Shown: positions 24,566-34,571, counted from the stretch's first letter. The stretch: 44,842 nucleotides of DNA from Fuerstiella sp. (GCA_022447185.1 JAKVAY010000063.1:1-44842), one strand, 5' to 3'. Made by a program: numbers and translations. Notes: generated from the letters alone by a model not told the origin.

Positions 24566-27397
24566 ATGAAGCGATCGGAAATTATGAATCTGATCGTCGT
24601 CCTGGTCATGACGACAGGCAATCTTTTTGCCGACAGCAATCACGTGGATTTCAACCGTGATGTTCTGCCCGTTCTGACGAAACACTGCAGTGAGTGTCAC
24701 GGAGCTGATCTGAGAGAATCCGGACTGCGTATTGACGATCGTGACAACCTGTTGCGGGGCGGTGATCATGGACGAGCAGCGGTCGTTCCCGGAAATCCGA
24801 ACAAAAGTTTCCTGCTGCAGCTGGTCCGTGGTGACAAACCGGACCAGCGGATGCCCCCAGAAGGAGATCTGCTGTCTTCTGAGCAAATCGATCTTCTGGA
24901 GCGGTGGATCCGCGAAGGAGCTGAATTCAACGATCAGTCGGGCAGTGATCAGACTGTCGGACTCGGTCACTGGTCGTTTCAGCCATTGCATAAGCTTGAG
25001 GTGCCTGGCGACGATCCATCAGCTGCGAATCCAATCGATGCATTTATTCGACGCAGACTGGCTGAATCGGGTTTACAACCGTCCGTCGCAACCACTCGAC
25101 GCACTCTGATTCGTCGAGTCACACTCGACCTGACAGGTTTGCCACCTTCGCCCGCCAGTGTTGAAACCTTTGTGAACTCAGAATCTGAGGGGCGTGCTGC
25201 GTATGACCGGGTCGTCGATGAACTGCTGAAATCACCACGATACGGAGAACGGTGGGCTCAGCACTGGCTGGATGTCGTTCGTTGGGCGGAAACCGTGGGA
25301 TTCGAAACGAACTTTCCACGACCGAACGCCTGGCCGTATCGTGACTGGGTGATCTCTGCGCTGAATGAAGACAGGCCTTACAACAGATTTCTTTTTGAAC
25401 AAATCGCGGGTGACACGGTTGGACAGGATGCAGCGCTTGGTTTTCTGGTGGCCGGACCGGCGAACCTGCCCGGCCAGATCGGTCGAGACGAGGAAGCCAT
25501 GAGACAGGCTCGTCAGGACGAACTGGACGAAGTGATTCGAACCGTCAGTCAAAGCATTCTTGGACTCACGCTGGATTGTGCTCGCTGCCACAGTCACAAG
25601 TTTGACCCGCTGACGCAGCGTGACTATTACGCGATGCAGGCCGTGTTCGCAGGGCTGGAGTACGGAGATCGACGATGGAGAGGAACAGAAAACGACGAAT
25701 GGACAAATCGGGTTCCTGAAGTGCAGCGGCAACTGGTGGAATTGCAGACCCGGCTGGAGTCGCTGCGAGTCCGATATCAATTGGAACATTCTCAGATGAA
25801 TGTGCACACGGATTCGTTTGATGCTGTCGATGCAAGAGCCATTCGTATGCGAATCCATGCAACCGGGAACGGCGGTCCGGCATCGCTTTATGAATTTGAA
25901 GTCTGGTCTGCAGGTGACCAGTCCGGTCAGCGTACGAATGTTGCACTGGCCAGCAGCGGCAGCACACCATCCGCCTCCAGTTTTGCACTTGCCAATCAAA
26001 CCCGCCATTTTGACAACCTCATCGACGGTTCGGTTGATCAGCGCCAGGCGTTCCCATGGATTTCAGCGTCCCAGGGTCCCGCATGGATTCAGGTGGATTT
26101 TCCCCATCCCGTTCGAATTGACAGCTTGACGTGGCATCGTGGCGCTACCCTTCCGGCCGATTACGATATCGACATCCTGCCGTTGAATTCTGACGAATGG
26201 ACAGTGGTTGCCGATTCTCGCAATCGCCTGCCACGTTCCGACGACACACGCGAAGCCCAAAACGTACGGCTAAGCGGACTCGACACAGACATGGTGAAAC
26301 AGATCACCTCACTCACTGGCACCATTCGCGATACACAACATCAGCTCAACACGCTGTCTGCCGGACCACAGGTTTACGCTGCACGTTTCGTGACTGAACC
26401 GAGTGCCACCTGGCTGCTGCGCCGGGGCGACCCCATGCAGCGAGTAGATATCGTTGAACCCGGGGTGCCGACAGTCCTGCGACGTGCTGTGATGTCAGCC
26501 GGTGCGGATCTCAGTGCCGCCGCTCACATCATTCCAGTCAGCGCGACAAAGACATCTGAACGGGACCGGCGACTGGCCCTCGCGGCACACGTGACCCGGC
26601 CCGACCATCCATTGACAGCTCGGGTGATGGTCAATCGAGTCTGGCAGCATCACTTCGGTACCGGACTTGTTGATTCTCCGTCCGACTTCGGCAGGATGGG
26701 ATCAAAGCCGACCCACCCCGAGCTCCTGGACTGGCTGGCTGCAGACTTTGTGGAACACGGCTGGTCGCTTAAGCGGCTTCATCGGCAGATCGTCACGTCG
26801 CAAACGTATCAACAATCCAGTCGCCCTCAGGGGGATGGGTTACGTGTTGACGCGGACGCGAGACTGCTGTGGAGATTTCCGCCAAGGCGTTTGGAAGCAG
26901 AGGCAATTCGTGACACCATATTAAGTGTCAGCGGACGATTGAATCTGACAATGGGTGGCCCAGGCTTTGATTTTTTTAATCAGCGAGGCGGACTTTCGGA
27001 TTACATTCCGAAGGAAACGTTCGAGGAATCCGGCTGGCGTCGCATGATTTACGCTCACAAGATCCGCATGCAGGCAATCGACATCTTTGGCACCTTCGAT
27101 TGTCCGGACGCCGGTCAGATGACACCCCAACGCACCCGATCGATTACACCCCTGCAGTCGCTCGGTCTTCTGAACAGCCCTTTTGCCAACCGTCACGCAG
27201 AGTTCTTTGCTCAACGGGTTCGAGACGAAGTGGGGTCGGAGACCGCAGTGCAGATTGACCACAGTTTCCTTATCGCACTGTCTCGGCGGCCGTCCGATGG
27301 AGAGCGCCGGCACATGATGCAGCTGGCACAGCTTCACGGACTGCAGCAGGTTTGCCGAGTATTGTTCAATACCAGCGAATTCCTGTTTCTCCGGTAA
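24566..27397 (+). CDS. PSD1 protein with N-terminal PSCyt1 module and internal discoidin-like domain
   Basis: 943 residues from ATG 24566 (AGGGA about eight bases upstream), with a signal peptide. Domains: PSCyt1 (about 25-130) with heme motif CSECH at 41-45 and the distal GDKPDQRMPPEGD Met/Pro loop; DUF1549 (about 150-370) with GERWAQHWLDVVRWAETVGF and a second CARCH near 338; a short coiled segment; an F5/8-type C (discoidin-like) beta domain (about 425-556) with FDNLIDGS and AWIQVDFPHPVRIDSLTWHRG; DUF1553 (about 640-940) with RVMVNRVWQHHFGTGLV. It is the most complete of the three PSD1 proteins here, with two CxxCH sites and a possible carbohydrate-binding insertion. It has no DUF1501 partner next to it. 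Function unproven; probably periplasmic. Confidence 0.9.
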   Translation: MKRSEIMNLIVVLVMTTGNLFADSNHVDFNRDVLPVLTKHCSECHGADLRESGLRIDDRDNLLRGGDHGRAAVVPGNPNKSFLLQLVRGDKPDQRMPPEGDLLSSEQIDLLERWIREGAEFNDQSGSDQTVGLGHWSFQPLHKLEVPGDDPSAANPIDAFIRRRLAESGLQPSVATTRRTLIRRVTLDLTGLPPSPASVETFVNSESEGRAAYDRVVDELLKSPRYGERWAQHWLDVVRWAETVGFETNFPRPNAWPYRDWVISALNEDRPYNRFLFEQIAGDTVGQDAALGFLVAGPANLPGQIGRDEEAMRQARQDELDEVIRTVSQSILGLTLDCARCHSHKFDPLTQRDYYAMQAVFAGLEYGDRRWRGTENDEWTNRVPEVQRQLVELQTRLESLRVRYQLEHSQMNVHTDSFDAVDARAIRMRIHATGNGGPASLYEFEVWSAGDQSGQRTNVALASSGSTPSASSFALANQTRHFDNLIDGSVDQRQAFPWISASQGPAWIQVDFPHPVRIDSLTWHRGATLPADYDIDILPLNSDEWTVVADSRNRLPRSDDTREAQNVRLSGLDTDMVKQITSLTGTIRDTQHQLNTLSAGPQVYAARFVTEPSATWLLRRGDPMQRVDIVEPGVPTVLRRAVMSAGADLSAAAHIIPVSATKTSERDRRLALAAHVTRPDHPLTARVMVNRVWQHHFGTGLVDSPSDFGRMGSKPTHPELLDWLAADFVEHGWSLKRLHRQIVTSQTYQQSSRPQGDGLRVDADARLLWRFPPRRLEAEAIRDTILSVSGRLNLTMGGPGFDFFNQRGGLSDYIPKETFEESGWRRMIYAHKIRMQAIDIFGTFDCPDAGQMTPQRTRSITPLQSLGLLNSPFANRHAEFFAQRVRDEVGSETAVQIDHSFLIALSRRPSDGERRHMMQLAQLHGLQQVCRVLFNTSEFLFLR

Positions 27398-27419
27398 ATC
27401 ATCTGCTTCTCTGTCCGAT

Positions 27420-28397
27420 TTACGGAAGCAGCACCGTTGCGCCGGTCGTCTTTCGGTTTTCCAGATCACGATGAGCCTGTGCCGCCTCCTGCAGCGCATA
27501 TGTCTGATTGATTTCGATCCTCACGGCGCCGTTCTCAACAACAGAAAACAATTCATCGGCGTTCGTTGTCAGCTGTTGGCGGGTCGCGGTGTAGGTTGCC
27601 AGAGTTGGGCGAGTAAGAAACAACGAACCGTGAGATGTCAGTTCGTGGACAGCTAAAGGAGGGACCGAACCCGACGACTGTCCGAACGTGACCATTAAAC
27701 CGAGCGGCCGCAGACAGTTGAGGGAGCTGTCAAACGTATCGCGGCCGACCGAATCGTAGACAACCGGTACACCCTCGCCATTCGTCAGTTCGCGGACTCG
27801 ATCGACAAAATTTTCTTCATCGTACAGGATCGGGTGATCGCAGCCGTGTGAACCGGCCAGTTCTGCTTTTTCCGGTGTGCTGACTGTTCCGATGACTGTG
27901 GCGCCCAGGTGTTTTGCCCATTGACACAGCAGCAGCCCGACTCCGCCCGCTGCGGCGTGTATCAGGATTGTGTCACCTGACTTGACCGGATAGCAGCGTC
28001 GGATCAGATAATGTGTGGTGAGCCCCTTGAGCATCAACGCGGCGCCCTGTTGGTCATCGACGCCGTTTGGCAGTTTGACGAGGCGCGCAGCGGGCATGAT
28101 TCGTTCTTCGGCGTAGCTGCCGATTGGTCCACCGGCATAGGCGACGCGGTCGCCGACCTCCAGGTCGCGCACATCTTCTCCGGTTTCTTCTACAACACCT
28201 GCTCCTTCCATGCCGATTGCAGTCGGCAGCGAATCGACGGGATACAGCCCGGTGCGGTGGTATGTATCGATGAAGTTGAGTCCCACCGCTGTTTGGCGCA
28301 GACGGACCTCACCGGCAGCCGGATTTGCCACTTCAACGTCTTCCCAGCGTAAAACTTCAGGTCCGCCCGTTTCGTGGATTCGAATTGCTTTGCTCAT
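27420..28397 (-). CDS. qor: NADPH:quinone oxidoreductase (zinc-free MDR family)
   Basis: 325 residues, the usual length. The GroES-like N-terminal part (about 1-120) has GLNFIDTYHRTGLYP and GMEGAGVVEETG. The Rossmann part has the nucleotide loop HAAAGGVGLLLCQWAKHLGA near 148-167 and the family-typical LMLKGLTTHYL. There are no zinc-ligating Cys, as in QOR. It reduces quinones with NADPH in the cytoplasm. ATG 28397 begins the first strand (KAIRIHETGG). It converges closely with the discoidin-containing PSD1 gene (22 bases between stops), and no operon partner is evident. Confidence 0.92.
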   Translation of the reverse strand: MSKAIRIHETGGPEVLRWEDVEVANPAAGEVRLRQTAVGLNFIDTYHRTGLYPVDSLPTAIGMEGAGVVEETGEDVRDLEVGDRVAYAGGPIGSYAEERIMPAARLVKLPNGVDDQQGAALMLKGLTTHYLIRRCYPVKSGDTILIHAAAGGVGLLLCQWAKHLGATVIGTVSTPEKAELAGSHGCDHPILYDEENFVDRVRELTNGEGVPVVYDSVGRDTFDSSLNCLRPLGLMVTFGQSSGSVPPLAVHELTSHGSLFLTRPTLATYTATRQQLTTNADELFSVVENGAVRIEINQTYALQEAAQAHRDLENRKTTGATVLLP

Positions 28398-28818
28398 TGG
28401 TCGTCACGTCGATTTTGAGGATGTACTGTGAATGAATGCCTGACCGGCCCAGGTCTTCCGGACGGTTTGGGAGGAGTTTGTGCTCCCTGTCGAACTCCAG
28501 GAGCTCGATGGATCGGCGTCGTCTGTCGGCCGGGAACAATTGTTGACCGTCTCGCGCGAAAGAGCAATACATGGCTGGCCATCGATTGATGATCGAAGCC
28601 CGATACAACCCTGGATTCAGGAGCAAGTTGATGTGGAAGGATGTGGTGCCGGCAGTCATTCTGACGCTGCAACTCGGTATGGGAACATCGGTCGCATCTC
28701 CCGCGTGTTGACAGTACGGCGAGGCAGTTATGTCGGGCGGGACTATGCTGTTGTTGCGAAGCAAAACCGGACTGTATGTTGAATCCCCATTTTCGAACGC
28801 AGTGTCCGACTGAAGCGG
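28398..28818. other. Gap without a recognised gene
   Basis: 421 bases between two minus-strand genes. A plus-strand frame at 28571-28711 encodes 46 residues ending in a hydrophobic stretch but has no motif, so it is not called. No terminator or promoter can be identified with confidence. Confidence 0.5.
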
Positions 28819-29934
28819 TCAATCGAATCGATCGAGTGCGAATCGTTCAATTGGCCAGGGGGTTGATTCTTCGACCACAAGTTGCGCCAGGATCAGGCCG
28901 ATCAGCGTTGAAAATTTGAAACCGTGCCCCGAGAAGCCGCCACCCACCAGGACATTCGGGTGGTGTGGATGGCGACCAATCAGAAAATCCTGATCCGGCG
29001 TTTCGGTATACATACATGTTGAGGCTTCGTGGAACTGAAACGAATATTTCGGCATGAGTGCCTTCAGCCATTTATTCAGCGACTGGCGTGTTGTCTGCTG
29101 AATCGTGCGGTCGATGTGATCAGGATGTGTCGTGTCGCCACGTGAATCGTCGGCGACCTTGATACCCGGGCCGTGCATGGGGAAACCGTAGAATCGTGTG
29201 TCGTAGTCGGCGTAGACCGGCAGGTCCGTCGGCCCCTGTAACAGTGGACCGTCCGGACGGAAATAGAATTTCTGCTGACGTGTGACAGTCAGAGGAAGAC
29301 GAAGCTTGTTCAACACGTCTGCGGTCCACGGACCTGCCGTTACCACAAGACGATCGGCCCGGAAGTCGCCGACCGACGTGCGCACGACGCCGGGTCGGTC
29401 ACCGGCGAATTCGATGTTCTCGACACGAACCTGTTCATGCACCGCAGCACCGAATTTTTGTGCTTCGGAAAGATGTGCCATCACACATCGTGACGCATCG
29501 AGGAATCCGGCGCGCGGGGTGAAGCATGCCATGCTTTGTTTCGGTAACTGCAAAGCGGGAAACTGCATGGTAACGTCTTCCGGCGTGAGCTGTTCGAATT
29601 CGGCACGACTGCGTCGAATGGCTGTGAGGTTCTGTTCGAACAACGGGCTCTCGATTCCGCCATACGCCAGAAAACCACACAGATGAATCAGCGACTCACC
29701 CGATGCTTCCTGCAATTCCTGCCACAACGGCAACGTGGCTTCTGCCAGTTCGGTGTACAGCGGATCATGGTAGAACACACGGAATGCGCGAGAATGTCCA
29801 TGCGAGCTGCCGAATCCATGACCAGTCTCGAATTGTTCGATACCAACGACACTCTGCTTCATTCGGGCAAGGTGATAGAGAGTTGCGCTTCCCATAGCGC
29901 CAAGGCCAAGGACAAGGCAGTCGACGTCGTCCAT
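28819..29934 (-). CDS. Monomeric sarcosine oxidase/N-methyltryptophan oxidase-like flavoenzyme
   Basis: 371 residues from ATG 29934, placing the FAD-binding GLGAMGS at 10-16, as in the family. Other marks are GSSHGHSRAFR after the second strand and VVTAGPWTADVL near 200. Near Cys307, the run CMYTETPDQDFLIGRHP carries the Cys that binds FAD covalently in monomeric sarcosine oxidase. A GGGFSGHGFKFS flavin contact follows. These enzymes oxidise N-methyl amino acids to the amino acid, formaldehyde and hydrogen peroxide. The substrate here is not known. It follows the aspartoacylase-like gene by 53 bases on the same strand, so the two may process one N-substituted amino acid. Confidence 0.9.
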   Translation of the reverse strand: MDDVDCLVLGLGAMGSATLYHLARMKQSVVGIEQFETGHGFGSSHGHSRAFRVFYHDPLYTELAEATLPLWQELQEASGESLIHLCGFLAYGGIESPLFEQNLTAIRRSRAEFEQLTPEDVTMQFPALQLPKQSMACFTPRAGFLDASRCVMAHLSEAQKFGAAVHEQVRVENIEFAGDRPGVVRTSVGDFRADRLVVTAGPWTADVLNKLRLPLTVTRQQKFYFRPDGPLLQGPTDLPVYADYDTRFYGFPMHGPGIKVADDSRGDTTHPDHIDRTIQQTTRQSLNKWLKALMPKYSFQFHEASTCMYTETPDQDFLIGRHPHHPNVLVGGGFSGHGFKFSTLIGLILAQLVVEESTPWPIERFALDRFD

Positions 29935-29987
29935 GCTGATCGTCTCACAGTTTATAGAAGTGTGTTCAGCAGCAAGTTGACGGAACG

Positions 29988-30998
29988 TCACCGCGCCGGG
30001 AGTTCCAGCACGAATACGAGAAAGTCACCTGCGAAAACTCTCGGAAGGGTCCGCAGAAACAGGACCCGTCCGGCACGTTGGCTCGGAATTTTTGCAAGGA
30101 CGGACCCATTTGGATGGCGGATCTCGCCCAGTGTCTGTCCCTTTTCGACAGAATCCCAGACTGTCACGGCCGGGACGAACAACCCGGACGCCGGACTCGG
30201 ATGGTCGATCTGCAGATGTCCTGCTCCTTCGCTGTTTGTTTCGAAGCAGTATTCCGGTGGAGTTGTGGGAAAATCACCAGGCAACATTGTGAGAAACGAC
30301 AGGAGATTTCGAAGCCCTTGTCGGGCCATCTCCCGATCCTCCGGCCGACAACGGCCTTCGCCTGGCATCTCGACATAAATCGCCGGTACACCGCATTCTC
30401 TGGCAGCAGACAGTGATCGTCCCGGCAGCGCCGCTGTTCCCCAGACCAGGTCGAATCCCCAGGCGATGGCGGCCGCGCGTTGCAGCCGGTTCAACTCCGA
30501 ATCCAGGATCTGGTAGCCGGCAAATCGCTGTATCTGATACGCATTTCCGCCGGCGTGGAGGTCGGCATAAAAATCCGATTGACCGAGGATGTAAGTCGCA
30601 AAGGCGTTGGCAATGCGTTCACTCATCGTTCCTGTCGGATTACCAGGGAAGATCCTCGCCAGATTCTGATGGTCCCAGCCTCCCTCACGTGTGGCGGCTG
30701 TATACGCCGGAGTGTTGAGAATCGGAATCGCGGCGAATGTTCCATGGAGTGACTGTGGATCCAGTTCTTCAAATACGTCCTGAATCGCGACCGGTCCTTC
30801 GTATTCATCGCCATGGACGCCTCCGGTTGTCAGCAGTGTCTTCCCGGGATGACTGCCCCGGACGATCACTGTTGAAAACACTAACGGCTGGCCGTCGGGC
30901 AGGCTGTCGACGATGAGTTCGAGTCGTACTTTGGTTCCGGGTCTGACGTCTTCAATGCGGAATTCTGCTGCCGGAATTTTTTCAAGTGTCGAAATCAT
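29988..30998 (-). CDS. Succinylglutamate desuccinylase/aspartoacylase-family zinc hydrolase
   Basis: 336 residues from ATG 30998; an upstream TTG at 31034 is less likely. The carboxypeptidase-like zinc site is visible as His62 and Glu65 in GGVHGDEYEG and a later His in YADLHAGGN. NTPAYTAATREGGWDHQNLARIFPG contains the substrate-binding Asn/Arg region, and PAIYVEMPGEG the catalytic Glu area. The C-terminal 90 residues form the beta domain common to this branch. The family removes acyl groups from amino acids (N-acetyl-aspartate, N-succinyl-glutamate); the ligand is unknown. It lies directly before the sarcosine-oxidase-like gene. It could also belong to the ectoine deacetylase-like branch. Confidence 0.88.
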   Translation of the reverse strand: MISTLEKIPAAEFRIEDVRPGTKVRLELIVDSLPDGQPLVFSTVIVRGSHPGKTLLTTGGVHGDEYEGPVAIQDVFEELDPQSLHGTFAAIPILNTPAYTAATREGGWDHQNLARIFPGNPTGTMSERIANAFATYILGQSDFYADLHAGGNAYQIQRFAGYQILDSELNRLQRAAAIAWGFDLVWGTAALPGRSLSAARECGVPAIYVEMPGEGRCRPEDREMARQGLRNLLSFLTMLPGDFPTTPPEYCFETNSEGAGHLQIDHPSPASGLFVPAVTVWDSVEKGQTLGEIRHPNGSVLAKIPSQRAGRVLFLRTLPRVFAGDFLVFVLELPAR

Positions 30999-31396
30999 GA
31001 ATTCTATGGTCTCGCCAAAGATCACAGAAGTCAATCAGCGGACGCTATCCACAGTAGTTCGACTACAGGCCAGCCGAAGGTGGCTCGGGCCTGGCCGGTG
31101 GAATACCGCGCAGCGAGTGTCGTTCCGGTTGCGGCTTCCGTCGTATGGTCGGTAAGCTGAGCCTGTTGATTGATCGCCTCCCTGGCCCGACGTTGACGAT
31201 TGTTCTGCGCGAACGATCGTCAGGAATGGAATTGCGAGTGTGGACTGGTGCCGGAATCAGCTTCGTCAATATGACGGGCGCACCATATCCTGAAGCATGC
31301 GCTGTTTGGTTCGGGGACCGAGTCGTCGAGCTGTCGTCGAAAAAATGTCCTCTCACGTCACGTGGAACTGCCTCCCCCGCACAGGACCATCACTTC
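30999..31396. other. Divergent intergenic region
   Basis: 398 bases between the aspartoacylase-like gene (minus) and the PQQ-like gene (plus). The plus frame of the latter stays open through most of it but is not protein-like upstream of the signal peptide. No distinct regulatory element recognised. Confidence 0.5.
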
Positions 31397-32701
31397 ATGA
31401 CTTTGCGAAACAGATTGTTTGTTCCGGGTATCGTTTGCTGCCTGCTGCTGCAAATCAATGTTGTTGTTGTGGCTGCCGACTGGCCTGGATGGCTTGGCGA
31501 ACATCGCAACGGTTTCACGACTGAGGAATCCGGCTGGCCGGACGAGTGGCCACCTCAAAAGCTATGGCAGCAGGATACAGGTAAGGGCACAAGTTCGCCG
31601 ATCATCGCGGGCAGCCGCGTCTATGTCATGGGTTGGGCAAACGGAGACGATACTGTGCAGTGCTATAACGCGCGCAACGGTCGACTTGTCTGGTCTGAAT
31701 CATACGAATCACCGGAACATGCCCGAGACTATAAAGGCAGCAAGAGTCATTACAGCGGGCCCAGTTCCACACCCATTCTGGATCGGTCTACCGGTCTGCT
31801 GTACACGCTTGGTTCCGATGGAGATCTGCATTGTCGGGATACGCGGGAAAATGGAAAACTGTCATGGGAACGAAACCTGTACGATGATTACAACCCGCCG
31901 ACACGTCCCGGGACCTACAGTTGTGGCTTTGTGACATCCCCGCTGATTCACGGCGATTTGTTAATTCTGGAAGTTGGTGGCGAGCGCGGTACTGTGGTCG
32001 CGTTCGACAAGCACACAGGCAGGCATGCCTGGAGCTCGGAATGCCAGGACTGTCAGGGCCAAACCAGTGGCCCGTCTGCCGTGTTTACCGTTTCAGGCAA
32101 GCCATGTCTTGCAACATTCACGGAAGAGCATCTGGTCGTCATGCGGATTGACGGCGATCATGCGGGACGGACCATTGGTCGGTACGACTGGAAAACGGAT
32201 CACAGCTGTAACATTGCAACACCCATCGTACTCGACGATCGGGTTTTTATTACGTCTGCCTACGATCAGAATCGATGTGCGCTTCTGAAGGTAAAACTCG
32301 ACGGGTTGACCGAAGAATTCAATTCACGGCTCATCGGCAGCCGGGTTTCCAGTCCTGCTGTCTGGCAGGGTCGTATCTATGCGATCGATACCACTCTGAA
32401 GTGTCTCGATCTGGAAGCATCTGACAGGACTTTGTGGAAGGGAGGACGATTCGGCTTTGGCTCATTGATTGTTACCGGTGACGGGAAGCTGGTCACTTTT
32501 GGGCTCGGACGACTCCAGCTGCTTGACGCTGCATCCGGCACGTACGATCAGCTTTATCGATCGGAGAAGCTCGAGGGCATCGGACATGCCAGGGACGACT
32601 CGTATCCGCATCTCGCGATGGGCAATGGCATACTCGTCGTTAAGGACAAGCAGGGTCATATGCAGGTGTTTTCAGTTGCAACGGAAGATCGTGGCAGCTG
32701 A
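31397..32701 (+). CDS. Secreted PQQ-like beta-propeller protein
   Basis: 434 residues from ATG 31397, beginning a signal peptide (MTLRNRLFVPGIVCCLLLQI... ending VVAA). The mature protein starts DWPGWLGEHRNGF, the usual opening of planctomycete PQQ-like propellers (D-W-P-x-W-x-G-x-x-R-x-G). Repeated blades follow: SSPIIAGSRVYVMGW, NARNGRLVWSESY, SSTPILDRSTGLLYTLGSDG, VVAFDKHTGRHAWSS, ATPIVLDDRVFITSAY. About seven blades fit the length. No quinone-binding residues can be assigned, so it is probably a binding or scaffold protein rather than a dehydrogenase. It lies upstream of the DUF1501-PSD1-DUF1501 group, separated by 439 bases. Confidence 0.87.
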   Translation: MTLRNRLFVPGIVCCLLLQINVVVVAADWPGWLGEHRNGFTTEESGWPDEWPPQKLWQQDTGKGTSSPIIAGSRVYVMGWANGDDTVQCYNARNGRLVWSESYESPEHARDYKGSKSHYSGPSSTPILDRSTGLLYTLGSDGDLHCRDTRENGKLSWERNLYDDYNPPTRPGTYSCGFVTSPLIHGDLLILEVGGERGTVVAFDKHTGRHAWSSECQDCQGQTSGPSAVFTVSGKPCLATFTEEHLVVMRIDGDHAGRTIGRYDWKTDHSCNIATPIVLDDRVFITSAYDQNRCALLKVKLDGLTEEFNSRLIGSRVSSPAVWQGRIYAIDTTLKCLDLEASDRTLWKGGRFGFGSLIVTGDGKLVTFGLGRLQLLDAASGTYDQLYRSEKLEGIGHARDDSYPHLAMGNGILVVKDKQGHMQVFSVATEDRGS

Positions 32702-33140
32702 CCAACACACGTTTGCGAGGACTCAGGGCCCTGAATAGCGGGAACACTCCGGACGGAATACACGGGTGACTGTTCGTTCTACTGACAGGTTCGTTTCGTA
32801 TGCCGCCTTGTGTACGGCACACGAAATTATGGATCACTGGTCAATGTGAATTCAGTCACCGACGGATCCAGCGAGAAACATTGGCAATTTGACTGCTTTT
32901 TTCTCATAATAGCGTCTTCTGTTTGTTCGACGATTCGTGTTTGCCGGATCGTTCTGAATCGGAATAAATACGGTGTTCGTGGGTCGTAGAATGCGACGAA
33001 GACAACCGTATGGGTTCTGCACGTGGTGTTGATTTTTCGGTGTGACGAGCGATCGTTGACAACGTTCCTGTCACGGCACACGGGACAGTGTTCCTGACAG
33101 TTCCTGGAGCTCCATCGTATTTCAGTTGCAGGTATATGTA
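32702..33140. other. Gap without a recognised gene
   Basis: 439 bases before the DUF1501-PSD1-DUF1501 group. It has several partly complementary CTGTC/GACAG elements between 33070 and 33105 (for example CTGTC...GGGACAG...CTGACAG) that could form alternative hairpins upstream of the first DUF1501 gene. No coding frame is convincing; the group's promoter probably lies here. Confidence 0.45.
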
Positions 33141-34571
33141 ATGTCAGAGCCAAACAACTCAAACGTTCATAATTGTTCTGGTCCGATATCGCGTCGCAAT
33201 TTTCTGGAATTTGGCGCTGTAGCAGGAAGTGGTGCCGGTCTGGCCGATTTGTTGCGTGCCCGTGATGCTGCAGCTTCCGGCAACCACAGTCCGCAGGATA
33301 CTGCGGTGATTTTCGTGTGGCTGGCAGGCGGTCCTCCGCACATGGAAACGTACGATATGAAGCCGGATGCCCCGAGTGATTACCGGGGTGTGTTTTCTCC
33401 GATTGAGACAAATGTTCCCGGGATGGATGTCTGCGAACTGTTGCCAATGCACACGCAGGTTGCGGACCGCTACAACATCATTCGCTCCATTCGCCATGAT
33501 TTTGCAGACCATGGTGGCGGGCACAAGCGATTTATGACGGGGCGCGATCCTTTAACACCAACAGGATTTGTCAATGACAAACCCTGTGTGGGATCGATGG
33601 CTTCGTTAGCCCTCAAAGGACACCGTGATACACGAGGGCTGCCAAATTATATTGTGCTGGGAAGCAGTCGTGTGAACAGTATCGACACGTTCAGTTTTGG
33701 CTCGGCGTATCTTGGTGCGCACACACACCCGTTCCGGATTTCAGCGGATCCAAGTCGTGACGACTTTGCAGTGCAGAATGTGGGTGTTGACAAGTCGATG
33801 TCCGATCGTCTGGAAGATCGCGTGGCACTGCTGAACGGATTTGACGGCATGCGTCGCGAACTGGACAACGTGGCCATGAGACAGAGTATGGACGTATTCA
33901 ATCAGCGGGCCGTGGATATGCTGACCTCCCCTGACGTCCGCAGTGCGTTTGATATTACTCAGGAAGCTCCGGAAGTCCGTGAGCGATTTGGTCGGCATGG
34001 ATGGGGGCAGCGTGCCATCCTGGCGAGACGCCTGGTCGAACGCGGTGTGCCGTGGGTCACCGTTGTCATGGAGAATCCGTATCAGTCCGGTGTTTTGATG
34101 CCCAAATACGGGGTCTACAACTGGGATTCTCACGCGGTGAATTGTCACCTGTTCAAAGATGCTGAAATTCGCTTCCCCATCTACGACCGCACGGTCACAG
34201 CCATGATCGAAGACCTGTACGACCGCGGACTCGACCGGAAAGTGTTGCTGGTGGTTACCGGTGAATTCGGTCGCACGCCGCGGATCACGGTCCGTCCAGG
34301 AACTCAGACCAAAGTCAATCAGCCTGGGCGTGATCACTGGCCCGCTGCGATGAGTGTTTTGGTTTCCGGCGGGGGCATGAGGACAGGGCAAATCATTGGG
34401 TCCACCAACAGTCTGGGTGAGGAACCGGTTCAACGCGCCATGACCCCCAACGATCTGTGGGCCACCGTTTTTCGACATCTCGGTGTGGATTATACCAGCA
34501 CATTCCCCGACTACAGTGGTCGACCGATGCACATCCTGCCTTACGGCGAGCCAATTGCCGAACTCACTTAA
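33141..34571 (+). CDS. DUF1501 protein with twin-arginine signal (first of the group)
   Basis: 476 residues from ATG 33141, with AGG eight bases upstream. An N-terminal polar stretch leads to the Tat motif ISRRNFLEFGAVAG. Family marks: IFVWLAGGPPHMETYDMKP near 62-80, GGGHKRFMTGRDP, RAILARRLVERGVPWVTVVME, and GEFGRTPRI with GRDHWPAAMSVLVSGGG. The opening carries GGPPHMETYD instead of the more common GGPSQxDxFD, seen in the other two DUF1501 proteins here, so it belongs to a distinct branch. It has an alkaline-phosphatase-like fold with no established reaction. It opens a three-gene same-strand group with PSD1 and a second DUF1501. Confidence 0.9.
   Translation: MSEPNNSNVHNCSGPISRRNFLEFGAVAGSGAGLADLLRARDAAASGNHSPQDTAVIFVWLAGGPPHMETYDMKPDAPSDYRGVFSPIETNVPGMDVCELLPMHTQVADRYNIIRSIRHDFADHGGGHKRFMTGRDPLTPTGFVNDKPCVGSMASLALKGHRDTRGLPNYIVLGSSRVNSIDTFSFGSAYLGAHTHPFRISADPSRDDFAVQNVGVDKSMSDRLEDRVALLNGFDGMRRELDNVAMRQSMDVFNQRAVDMLTSPDVRSAFDITQEAPEVRERFGRHGWGQRAILARRLVERGVPWVTVVMENPYQSGVLMPKYGVYNWDSHAVNCHLFKDAEIRFPIYDRTVTAMIEDLYDRGLDRKVLLVVTGEFGRTPRITVRPGTQTKVNQPGRDHWPAAMSVLVSGGGMRTGQIIGSTNSLGEEPVQRAMTPNDLWATVFRHLGVDYTSTFPDYSGRPMHILPYGEPIAELT

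Noticed and set aside
28571..28711. 46-residue frame ending in a hydrophobic stretch
   Set aside because: Has an AAAGAG element upstream, but no motif or conserved context to support it.
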